The translations under genes and the position numbers were made by a program. A DNA stretch of 9,088 bases from JAIOIW01 sp050304175 (lineage in GTDB: Bacteria > Pseudomonadota > Alphaproteobacteria > Rhizobiales > Rhizobiaceae), in contig JBNLDE010000100.1 of assembly GCA_050304175.1 (NCBI GenBank), forward strand, positions 1 through 9,088. The letters run 5' to 3'. Position 1 is the first letter of the stretch. Every line of letters begins with the position of its first letter. Positions 1 to 6,341 of this stretch are shown here, piece after piece. The notes beneath the pieces are model-generated. The model was not told the DNA's origin and did no database searches. It saw nothing but the letters and a program-made list of their open reading frames with translations.

Positions 1-18
1 AAAGACCGACAATTGCTA

Positions 19-48
19 TTGACGGGCACCGTGCGAATATGGTGTATG
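19..48 (+). promoter_or_regulatory. Candidate promoter of the tRNA-Val gene
   Basis: A TTGACG hexamer at 19-24 closely matches the sigma-70 -35 consensus and lies about 40 bases before the tRNA. The -10 element is less clear: GTGTAT at 42-47 gives the ideal 17-base spacing but is a poor match, and TATGGT at 38-43 is too close. Stable-RNA promoters in alphaproteobacteria often have a good -35 and an atypical -10, so the assignment is plausible but unproven. Confidence 0.4.
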
Positions 49-62
49 CCCGCCACACGGAT

Positions 63-137
<75 letters not shown>

Positions 138-269
138 TCCAGATCAAGCTGATCTCTCCGGACATCCCAGCGCCCGCCTTCTGGCGGAAGCAGGACTGCC
201 GTGCCGCGGCCCTTCGCGGAAGGCAGGCGGGCTCGGTTCGCGACCGCCCGGGCGGACACCGCACAAGCC
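138..269. other. Spacer between tRNA-Val and the IclR gene, two small hairpins
   Basis: No gene is supported here. Two short perfect inverted repeats are visible: AGATCA-AGC-TGATCT at 141-155, four bases after the tRNA, and CCGCC-TTCT-GGCGG at 174-187. Neither is followed by a T-run on the plus strand, so they are at best weak terminators or processing hairpins for the tRNA transcript. The convergent IclR message also ends in this space. No copy of the tRNA 3' end is seen here, so there is no sign of an attachment site. Confidence 0.4.
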
Positions 270-1055
270 CTACGCAAGCGAATGCTGCCTGCAGAAGGCC
301 AGCAGCGCCGCGATCGCGTCGCTGTTCTCGCTGATCTGGTCCGCCCGGGTGCCGATCAGCGTGACCACGGCCTGCGCCTCGCCCTGCCAGTCGAGCACCG
401 GCGCGGATGCCGCGACCAGCCCCGGAATGTAGCGGCCGTCGACCGTGGCGTAACCGGCCAGGCGCACCCGCTCGGCCATGGCCGCCACGCTCTCCTTTGT
501 CACGTCGATATCGGGCAGCATCGCGCGGCTGGCCGCCGCCGATTTAAGCTCCTGCTCCAGAAGCTCGCCGGTCACAGCCTGCGGCAGACAGGCGAGGAAC
601 ACACGGCCCGTGGCCGATGTCAGCAGCGGCAGGGTGGTGCCCAGTCCAAGCGAAGCGACGACCAGCGACGCCGCCCTGTGCCAGCGGACCACGGTCGGTC
701 CGTGGTCGCCCCACACGCTGATCATGCCGGTCATTCCCGTGGTTTCGACCAGTTGCGCCATGCCGTCCGCGGTTTCGTTGACGAAGTCGTGGCGGTTCAG
801 CGCCGCCAGCCCGAGGCGGATCGCCTGCGGGCCGAGATCGTATTTCCCGGACCTTCCCGACTGGCTCACCAGCCCGGCATGGGTGAACGACGTCAGGTAG
901 CGATGGGTCTTCGACGCCGGCATGCCGCAGGCGCGCGCGAGATCCGACACGCCGACCGGACCCGGCATGCGCGCCAGCCGCATCAACACGCCGAGGGCGA
1001 GGTCGAGCGACTGGGTCCCTCCGGTCGTTTCCTTGTCGGAATCTTTCTTGGCCAT
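270..1055 (-). CDS. IclR-family transcriptional regulator
   Basis: This 261-residue protein has the usual IclR length and layout. An N-terminal winged helix-turn-helix (about residues 15-77) includes the recognition-helix region ACGMPASKTHRYL and ends in the wing segment GKYDLGP (70-76). A C-terminal effector-binding domain (about 80-260) carries the family stretch LPLLTSATGRVFLA (142-155) and the late segment GYATVDGRYIPGLVAASAPV typical of IclR ligand domains. The ATG at 1055 is preceded by AGGGGA (1061-1066) at good spacing. It is divergent from the aryl-CoA monooxygenase operon across a shared AT-rich control region, so it probably regulates that operon and itself. IclR proteins next to aromatic catabolic genes often bind the aromatic acid or an intermediate, acting as activators or repressors; which applies here cannot be read from the sequence. 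The family is secure; effector and sign of control are inference. Confidence 0.93.
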   Translation of the reverse strand: MAKKDSDKETTGGTQSLDLALGVLMRLARMPGPVGVSDLARACGMPASKTHRYLTSFTHAGLVSQSGRSGKYDLGPQAIRLGLAALNRHDFVNETADGMAQLVETTGMTGMISVWGDHGPTVVRWHRAASLVVASLGLGTTLPLLTSATGRVFLACLPQAVTGELLEQELKSAAASRAMLPDIDVTKESVAAMAERVRLAGYATVDGRYIPGLVAASAPVLDWQGEAQAVVTLIGTRADQISENSDAIAALLAFCRQHSLA

Positions 1056-1060
1056 CCGAA

Positions 1061-1066
1061 TCCCCT
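1061..1066 (-). promoter_or_regulatory. Ribosome binding site of the IclR gene
   Basis: On the minus strand AGGGGA lies about six bases before the ATG at 1055. This purine-rich Shine-Dalgarno match supports that start over later in-frame ATG codons. Confidence 0.65.
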
Positions 1067-1085
1067 GCTCGCTCTATCCAATATT

Positions 1086-1101
1086 GCCGATCGGCTAGCC
1101 G
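1086..1101. promoter_or_regulatory. Two overlapping 10-bp palindromes upstream of the IclR gene
   Basis: GCCGATCGGC (1086-1095) and CGGCTAGCCG (1092-1101) are each perfect 10-bp palindromes that share four bases. They lie about 30-45 bases upstream of the IclR start codon, within its probable leader. They could be an operator for autoregulation or a small leader hairpin. Palindromes of GC-rich sequence arise by chance fairly often, so the role is only a suggestion. Confidence 0.35.
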
Positions 1102-1129
1102 CGCGCCAGATGTCGCCGCAGCTAGATGA

Positions 1130-1165
1130 TTTCTATAATACAGGACGCTTTACATATAATGGAAA
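1130..1165 (+). promoter_or_regulatory. Divergent promoter/operator region with two TATAAT boxes
   Basis: The region 1121-1190 is only about one third G+C by hand count, against well over half in the flanking genes. It holds two perfect TATAAT hexamers, at 1134-1139 and 1155-1160, exactly 21 bases apart, i.e. two helical turns. The downstream one is well placed for the monooxygenase operon, but its -35 region (1131-1137) is a poor match, as expected for an activator-dependent promoter. On the minus strand TATTAT (1140-1135) could serve the IclR gene. The sequences TTTCTATAAT (1130-1139) and ATAATGGAAA (1156-1165) form an imperfect inverted repeat with 8 of 10 positions matching, a candidate IclR operator. 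Confidence 0.5.
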
Positions 1166-1206
1166 ATGTGAGAACCTGAAAAAAACGACATACAGGGATG
1201 GATACG

Positions 1207-2346
1207 ATGGCAGATATCTCACGCGTCGAAATCATCGGCGGCGGACCGTCCGGTCTCTACACGGCAATCTTGATGAAGAAGGCCTGGCCGGATGCCGACA
1301 TTCGCGTCACCGAGCAGAACGACCCGGACGACACATTCGGTTTCGGCGTGGTCTTTTCCGAGGGCGCGCTTGACTTCCTGAAAGCCGACGACCCGGAAAT
1401 TCACGATCTCATCGTGCCGGAGATGGAGCGTTGGCAGAATATGACGCTTAATATCGGCGGCGAGTCGATTACGCTCGACGGCATCGGCTTCACCGCCATC
1501 GGCCGCCTCCACCTGTTGAAGATTTTCCAGGCGCGTGTCGCCGAACTCGGCATCGAAGTCCGCTTCAACCACAGGATCGAGGATCTCGACTCGATCGAAG
1601 CCGACGTGATCGTCGGCGCCGATGGCCTCAACTCGCTGGTACGGCAATCCGATGAAGCCGGTTTCGGCGTCACCTTCGAGCATTTCGAAAACCGTTTTGC
1701 CTGGTTCGGTACGCCCCGGCGGTTCGACACGCTGACGCAGACTTTCGTGCGCACCGGCAAGGGCACGCTGAACGCCCACCATTATCGCTACTCGCCGCAG
1801 ATGAGCACCTTCATCATCGAGTGCGATCCCGCGACCTTTGAAGCCTACGGGTTCGATGCCAGGGACGAGCAGGAAACCGGCCGGATCTGCGAGGAGATTT
1901 TCGCGGAAACGCTGCAGGGCGCGCCGCTCGTCATCAACCGTTCGCACTGGCGCCAGTTCCCGCGCCTTTGGTGCAGAAACTGGGTCTCCGGCAACCGGGT
2001 CCTGATGGGCGACGCCGTGCACACGGCGCATTTCTCGATCGGTTCGGGTACCCGGCTGGCGATGGAAGATGCGATAGCCCTGGTTAGGGCGTTGCGCGAG
2101 GAAGCGACCATCGACGCCGCGCTCGGCCGCTATCAGGCTGAGCGCCCGCCGATCGCTCGCAAGATCGTCGACGCGGCCAACACCTCGGCAACATGGTACG
2201 AGAGCTTCCCAGACAAGATGGAACTGCCGCCGCTCGATTTCGCCTTCGACTATATCCAGCGGTCCGGCCGCGTGGACATGGAGCGGTTGCGCCAGCTCTC
2301 GCCGCGTTTCGTGGAAACCTTCGAAGCCGCAAAGAACGCGGCGTGA
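1207..2346 (+). CDS. FAD-dependent aryl-CoA hydroxylase-like monooxygenase (salicylyl-CoA 5-hydroxylase / 2-aminobenzoyl-CoA monooxygenase type)
   Basis: The 379-residue protein is a class A flavoprotein monooxygenase. It shows the N-terminal dinucleotide fold IIGGGPSG (9-16), the DG motif VGADGLNSLVR (136-146) and the FAD-ribityl GD motif at 268-269. That motif runs into HFSIGSGTRLAMED (275-288), which is characteristic of the family that hydroxylates aromatic rings activated as CoA thioesters rather than free acids. A C-terminal AFDYIQRSGRV segment also matches those enzymes. Many relatives are fusions with a C-terminal Old-Yellow-Enzyme-like reductase domain; this one is a stand-alone hydroxylase. 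The ATG at 1207 is preferred because AGGGA (1194-1198) lies eight bases upstream; an ATG at 1198 would add only three residues and lacks a spaced ribosome binding site. It overlaps the downstream CoA ligase by one base, which matches the idea that the ligase makes its substrate. Exact substrate and hydroxylated position are unknown. NAD(P)H and oxygen are expected co-substrates. Confidence 0.88.
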   Translation: MADISRVEIIGGGPSGLYTAILMKKAWPDADIRVTEQNDPDDTFGFGVVFSEGALDFLKADDPEIHDLIVPEMERWQNMTLNIGGESITLDGIGFTAIGRLHLLKIFQARVAELGIEVRFNHRIEDLDSIEADVIVGADGLNSLVRQSDEAGFGVTFEHFENRFAWFGTPRRFDTLTQTFVRTGKGTLNAHHYRYSPQMSTFIIECDPATFEAYGFDARDEQETGRICEEIFAETLQGAPLVINRSHWRQFPRLWCRNWVSGNRVLMGDAVHTAHFSIGSGTRLAMEDAIALVRALREEATIDAALGRYQAERPPIARKIVDAANTSATWYESFPDKMELPPLDFAFDYIQRSGRVDMERLRQLSPRFVETFEAAKNAA

Positions 2347-3980
2347 TGTCCATGTCAGTCTCGATAAACGATCCCGTCGGCCACACCGCGGGAGCCGCGG
2401 AAATCGGCTTTGACAAGGGCGCATACCCCAATTGCAGCGCCATCCTTTTCGACAATTTGGCGCGCAATCCCGACCGCTTGGCCGTTACCGGCCCGGCCGG
2501 CTCGCTCACCTATCGCGAGCTTTGTGCCGAGGCGGCAAGATGGGGCAATGCATTTGCCCGGTTCGGGCTGGAACGCGGCGACAGGATCGCCTTTTTCCTC
2601 GACGACACGCCGGCCTATCCGGCCGCCTTCTTCGGCGCTGTGCGCGCCGGCTTCGTGCCGGTCCTGCTCAATACGCTGACAACGCCGGACCTGCTTAATT
2701 TCTTCCTCGTCGACACCGGCGCCCGGATCGCGGTCTGCGAGTCGGAGTTCGCCGGCCAGTTCAACGCCGCGACGATGAAGGAAACCAGGCTGGCGCGCAT
2801 CGTCATGGCCAATGGCGACGGGCCGTTGCCGGACGCGGTCTTTGTCCATGCCGCCGATTTCCTAAATGGCCAGGACGACCATCTCGACTGCGCCGACACC
2901 GGACCCGATGACATGGCGTTCTGGATGTATTCGTCCGGTTCGACGGGACGCCCGAAGGGAATCGTGCATCTGCATCACGACATGGCCTATACCGACCAGT
3001 CCTTCGCACGATCGATCCTCGGACTGAAACCGGACGATATCTGTTTTTCCGTGCCGAAGATCTTTTTCGCCTACGGGTTCGGAAACGCCTTCACCTTCCC
3101 GTTCTCGGCAGGCGCTACCACCCTGCTGATGCCGGGGCGCCCCGACCCCGAAAGCGTGGTCTCGACGATCGAGCGGTTCCGCCCGACCGTGCTATACGGC
3201 CTACCCACGCTCTACACGGCAATCTGCCGGATGCCGGGAATCGAGGCGCGGGATTTCTCGTCCCTGCGCCAGACCATGTCGGCTGCCGAGATACTCTCCG
3301 AGGATGTTTTCAACGCGTGGAAGAAGCTGACCGGACTGAAACCGGTCGAGGGCCTGGGCTCCACCGAGGTCCTGCATATCTACCTGTCGAACACGGTCGA
3401 GGAGCAACGCTTGGGATCGGCCGGCAAGCGCGTGCCCGGATACGAGGTCCTGTTGCGCGACGGCGATGGCAACGATGTCCAGCCCGGCGAGGAAGGCGTG
3501 ATGTGGGTGCGCGGCACCTCGTCGGCCCCGTGCTACTGGAACCGGCCGGACAAGACCGCCGAGACCATGCGCGGCGACTGGATCTACACCGGCGACCGCT
3601 TCATCGAAAAGGACGGCTTCTTCTATTTTCAGGGTCGCGCCGACGACCTGATCAAGGTCTCGGGCCAATGGGTCTGGCCGATGGAAGTGGAGCGTTGCCT
3701 CAACGACCATCCCCATGTCCACGAATGCGCCGTCCTGGCGCATCAGCTGCCCGACAAGCGGATGGCGCTGCGCGCGGTCATTTGCCTGCGCGATGGCCAC
3801 AATGGAAACGATGCGGAGGCAAAACTGCTGCAGGACCACGTGAAGAAAACTCTGCTGCCGTTCAAATATCCGCGCATCGTCGAATTCGTCGACGAATTGC
3901 CGAAGACCGGCACCGGCAAGCTCGACCGGCAAGCATTGGTGCGTGCGGTACAACCCGAAAAACAGGTGGTCAACGCCTGA
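2346..3980 (+). CDS. Benzoate-CoA ligase family protein (aryl-CoA ligase)
   Basis: This 544-residue ANL-superfamily enzyme should convert a benzoate-type acid, ATP and CoA to the aryl-CoA, AMP and pyrophosphate in the cytoplasm. Visible motifs are the ATP loop YSSGSTGRPKG (195-205), KIFFAYGFGN (238-247) as in benzoate-CoA ligases, GLGSTEVLHIYLSN (336-349), YTGD (414-417), the hinge region GRADDLIKVSGQWV (430-443) and the adenylation lysine K525 in KTGTGKLDR. The GSTE-LHI-LSN segment and FFAYG place it with benzoate, hydroxybenzoate or aminobenzoate ligases rather than acetyl-CoA or fatty-acyl-CoA synthetases. The open frame extends upstream to 2193 inside the monooxygenase gene, but the ATG at 2346, overlapping the stop as TGATG, fits the family length; ATG 2352 is the alternative. 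There is no clear Shine-Dalgarno sequence, so translation is probably coupled to the monooxygenase. The choice among aromatic substrates cannot be settled by eye. Confidence 0.9.
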   Translation: MSMSVSINDPVGHTAGAAEIGFDKGAYPNCSAILFDNLARNPDRLAVTGPAGSLTYRELCAEAARWGNAFARFGLERGDRIAFFLDDTPAYPAAFFGAVRAGFVPVLLNTLTTPDLLNFFLVDTGARIAVCESEFAGQFNAATMKETRLARIVMANGDGPLPDAVFVHAADFLNGQDDHLDCADTGPDDMAFWMYSSGSTGRPKGIVHLHHDMAYTDQSFARSILGLKPDDICFSVPKIFFAYGFGNAFTFPFSAGATTLLMPGRPDPESVVSTIERFRPTVLYGLPTLYTAICRMPGIEARDFSSLRQTMSAAEILSEDVFNAWKKLTGLKPVEGLGSTEVLHIYLSNTVEEQRLGSAGKRVPGYEVLLRDGDGNDVQPGEEGVMWVRGTSSAPCYWNRPDKTAETMRGDWIYTGDRFIEKDGFFYFQGRADDLIKVSGQWVWPMEVERCLNDHPHVHECAVLAHQLPDKRMALRAVICLRDGHNGNDAEAKLLQDHVKKTLLPFKYPRIVEFVDELPKTGTGKLDRQALVRAVQPEKQVVNA

Positions 3981-3985
3981 ACGGT

Positions 3986-4033
3986 TTCGCGCGGCGGCAT
4001 AGCCAGATCGCTACGGCCCCGCCACCGCGCGAA
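3986..4033 (+). repeat. Intercistronic stem-loop between ligase and TRAP binding protein genes
   Basis: TTCGCGCGG (3986-3994) is the perfect reverse complement of CCGCGCGAA (4025-4033). After one mismatch, GGC (3996-3998) pairs with GCC (4021-4023), leaving a 22-base loop. It starts six bases after the ligase stop codon. There is no T-run after the right arm, so it is not a classic intrinsic terminator. Stem-loops in this place commonly stabilise an upstream message or set the ratio between enzymes and a highly expressed binding protein. Confidence 0.55.
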
Positions 4034-4072
4034 GAATCCAGAACCATGCCGGCACGAAGCGGGCATTTAAAC

Positions 4073-4078
4073 GGGAGG
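4073..4078 (+). promoter_or_regulatory. Strong ribosome binding site of the TRAP binding protein gene
   Basis: GGGAGG ends nine bases before the ATG at 4088. This strong match decides the start inside a much longer open frame, and it contrasts with the ligase gene, which has no good site. It fits high production of a periplasmic binding protein. Confidence 0.75.
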
Positions 4079-4087
4079 ATACGGATC

Positions 4088-5137
4088 ATGAACCCAACCA
4101 AGCGGTCCTTGCTGGCCGGCGCACTCGCCGTCGGCGCGATGTTGTCCTGCGCGGGCGCCGGCTTCGCGCAGGAAGTCACACTCAAGCTTCACCAGTTTCT
4201 GCCGGCACAGGCCAATGTGCCCAAGCTCGTGCTCGACGAGTGGATCAGGCGGGTCGAGGCGGAAGCCGGCGGCGAGCTCAAGATCGAGCACTATCCGTCC
4301 ATGCAGCTCGGCGGCAAGCCGCCGGAACTGATGGATCAGGTCATGGATGGGGTTGTCGACCTCGCCTGGACGGTCAACGGATTCACGCCGGGCCGCTTCC
4401 CGCGCTCCGAAGTGTTCGAACTGCCCTTCATGATGACCAACGCGGAAGCGACATCGCGCGCCTATTGGGACTTGTTCCAGAGCGAGATGAAAGACACCGA
4501 ATACAAGGATGTCCACATCATCGGCACATGGGTGCACGGCCCAGGCATGATGCATACCAATAAGCCCGTTGCGACGATGGCGGACCTGAAGGGCATGAAG
4601 TTCCGCGCGCCAAGCCGGGTTGCCACCCAGTTGCTGGAACAACTCGGCGCCACCGCGATCGGCATGCCGGTCACGGCCATTCCCGAGGCGCTGTCCAAGG
4701 GCGTCATCGACGGCGCGGTCATTCCGTGGGAAGTGACCACCGCGTTGAAGGTGCCCGAACTGGTACACAATCACACGGAATTCGCGGACGGCTATTCGTT
4801 CTACACGATCACCTTCACCCTCGCGATGAACAAGGCGAAGTATGAAAGCCTGCCGGCCGACCTGAAAAAGGTGATAGATGACAATTCCGGTCTCGAGTTC
4901 TCGGCATTCGCCGGCAGAACCCAGGCCGAAGCGGACGGCCCGGCCCGCGAACGCGCGGCCAAGGCAGGTAACAACATCATCACGATCAGCGCCGAGGACA
5001 GCGAGAAGTGGAAGGCCGCGGCCAGGCCGGTGTACCAAAACTGGGCCGCCGACCTCAAGTCCAAGGGCATCGACGGCGAAGCACTGATTGCCGAGGCGCA
5101 GTCCCTGATCGCCAAATACACCGACGCGCAGGACTGA
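4088..5137 (+). CDS. TRAP transporter substrate-binding protein (DctP family)
   Basis: The 349-residue protein starts with a Sec signal peptide: a basic n-region (MNPTKR), a hydrophobic core (8-20) and probable cleavage after AGFA (residue 27), giving a mature N-terminus QEV. The mature part has the DctP pattern: ELMDQVMDGVVDLAW (80-94), an ELPFMM segment (111-116), and DLKGMKFRAPS (166-176), whose R173 is the conserved arginine that normally binds the substrate carboxylate. This is followed by EALSKGVIDGAVIPWE (200-215). The length is usual for the family. It is the third gene of the aryl-CoA unit, so an aromatic or other carboxylate related to that pathway is a reasonable ligand, but this is inferred from context only. 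No DctQ or DctM membrane subunit follows; a terminator and a convergent operon come next. It must therefore work with distant membrane genes, or act as a sensor or binding component. Confidence 0.93.
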   Translation: MNPTKRSLLAGALAVGAMLSCAGAGFAQEVTLKLHQFLPAQANVPKLVLDEWIRRVEAEAGGELKIEHYPSMQLGGKPPELMDQVMDGVVDLAWTVNGFTPGRFPRSEVFELPFMMTNAEATSRAYWDLFQSEMKDTEYKDVHIIGTWVHGPGMMHTNKPVATMADLKGMKFRAPSRVATQLLEQLGATAIGMPVTAIPEALSKGVIDGAVIPWEVTTALKVPELVHNHTEFADGYSFYTITFTLAMNKAKYESLPADLKKVIDDNSGLEFSAFAGRTQAEADGPARERAAKAGNNIITISAEDSEKWKAAARPVYQNWAADLKSKGIDGEALIAEAQSLIAKYTDAQD

Positions 5138-5171
5138 CCGCCGGGTTGCCATCGCGCCTGCCGCGACGATC

Positions 5172-5204
5172 AAAGGCCGCGCTCCCTGGCGAAGCGCGGC
5201 CTTT
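5172..5204. terminator. Bidirectional intrinsic terminator between convergent operons
   Basis: AAAGGCCGCGCT (5172-5183) is the perfect 12-base reverse complement of AGCGCGGCCTTT (5193-5204), with a 9-base loop. The AAA/TTT ends of the stem give a short U-tract in either direction. It lies 34 bases after the TRAP binding protein stop codon and directly touches the stop codon of the convergent ABC permease gene (5205-5207), so it most likely ends both transcripts. Confidence 0.85.
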
Positions 5205-6341
5205 CTAGTCAAGCGTGCGGCGGAAACGCAGCAGCGCCAGCGCGGCGTAAATAAACACAAACAGCACCAGCACCACCATTTCCGTCGACACGTTGGCGTA
5301 GTCGGCGCCCTTGAGCATGACGGCCCGCGTCAGCCGCAGGAAATGGGTCAGCGGGAACGTCTCGCCGATGACCTGCGCCCAGCCGGGCATGCCGCGGAAC
5401 GGGAACATGAAGCCCGACAGCAGCAGCGAAGGCAGGAAGAAGAAGAAGGTGAGCTGCATCGCCTGCATCTGCGTGCGCGCCGCCGTCGAGATCGTGTATC
5501 CGAGCAGCACCAGCGCCAGAACGAAGATGAGGATGCCAGTGAGCAACAGCGACATCGACCCGAAAAACGGGACCGAAAACAGGATCTTGGCCGCCGCGAG
5601 CACGACCGCGACCTGGACCGCGCCGACGACGAGATAGGGCAGCACCTTGCCGAACATGATCTCCAGCGCGCTGGCCGGCATCGCCAGCAGGTTTTCCATG
5701 GTGCCGCGCTCGTTTTCGCGCGTCAGACCCATCGAGGTCATCATCACCATCGTCATCTGCAGGATCACGCCCAGAAGGCCGGGCACGATGTTGTACTGGG
5801 TGATGCCTTCCGGGTTGTAGCGCTTGTGGACCACCACCTCGAGCGCATTGTCCATCTGCTTCGCCGTGGCCGCCTCGGTCCCCTGTTCACGCAGCAGCGC
5901 CTGCGACGCGACGGTGCCGAGCGTCGATATGGCGCCGGATGCGACGGCCGGATCGGTGGCATCGGCCTCGATCAGGATTTGCGGATGGCTGCCGCGCTCG
6001 ACCCGGCGGGCGAAATCCGACGGAATCGTCACCACGAACGAAACCGTGCCGTCGGCCAGCAGGTCATCGGCTTCCGAGGAGCTGATGTCGACATATTTGA
6101 ACCGGTAGTAGCCGGTGTTTTCAAGCGCCGTCACCATCGCCCGGGTGTACCGGTCCTGGCTGACCGTCACCAGCGCCGCCGGCAGGCCTTTCGGGTCATT
6201 GTTGATGGCGAATCCGAACAACACGAGCTGGATCAGCGGTACGCCCAGCATCATGGCGAAGGTGATGCGGTCGCGCCGCATCTGGATGAACTCCTTTGCG
6301 AGCACCGCCCTCAGCCTGCCGAAGGAAAAGAACCTGCTCAT
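5205..6341 (-). CDS. ABC-2 type transporter permease (YbhS/YbhR-like)
   Basis: This 378-residue inner-membrane protein has the ABC-2 exporter permease layout. After a cytoplasmic start with KEFIQMRRDRITF (16-28) comes a first membrane helix (about 26-47). A large periplasmic domain (about 48-180) follows, then five hydrophobic helices near 184-206, 232-254, 263-285, 297-314 and 354-372. The motif ENERGTMENLLAMP (209-222), between the second and third helices, is the conserved cytoplasmic coupling segment of this family. Its ATG overlaps the stop codon of the ATPase gene as ATGA (6338-6341), showing tight coupling. It is last in the operon, and the terminator abuts its stop codon. E. coli ybhGFSR encodes two such permeases; here only one is present, so it presumably forms a homodimer. 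The transported compound is unknown; relatives are linked to efflux of drugs or other hydrophobic compounds. Confidence 0.92.
   Translation of the reverse strand: MSRFFSFGRLRAVLAKEFIQMRRDRITFAMMLGVPLIQLVLFGFAINNDPKGLPAALVTVSQDRYTRAMVTALENTGYYRFKYVDISSSEADDLLADGTVSFVVTIPSDFARRVERGSHPQILIEADATDPAVASGAISTLGTVASQALLREQGTEAATAKQMDNALEVVVHKRYNPEGITQYNIVPGLLGVILQMTMVMMTSMGLTRENERGTMENLLAMPASALEIMFGKVLPYLVVGAVQVAVVLAAAKILFSVPFFGSMSLLLTGILIFVLALVLLGYTISTAARTQMQAMQLTFFFFLPSLLLSGFMFPFRGMPGWAQVIGETFPLTHFLRLTRAVMLKGADYANVSTEMVVLVLFVFIYAALALLRFRRTLD

Noticed and set aside
201..1373. Long plus-strand open frame of about 390 codons across the IclR gene
   Set aside because: It is arginine- and histidine-rich without family motifs, lies antisense to a clear IclR gene and runs out of frame into the monooxygenase. 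It is a shadow of GC-rich codon use.
2193..2345. Upstream in-frame extension of the ligase gene inside the monooxygenase gene
   Set aside because: The extra 51 residues are arginine-rich and not part of the ligase family; ATG 2346 gives the usual length and a normal coupled overlap.
3317..4087. Upstream extension of the TRAP binding protein frame through the ligase gene
   Set aside because: A proper signal peptide begins at the ATG at 4088, preceded by GGGAGG; the upstream part is an out-of-frame shadow.
4067..5260. Minus-strand open frame of 397 codons opposite the TRAP binding protein
   Set aside because: It has no recognisable domain, overlaps the terminator and is antisense to a gene with a signal peptide and conserved TRAP motifs.
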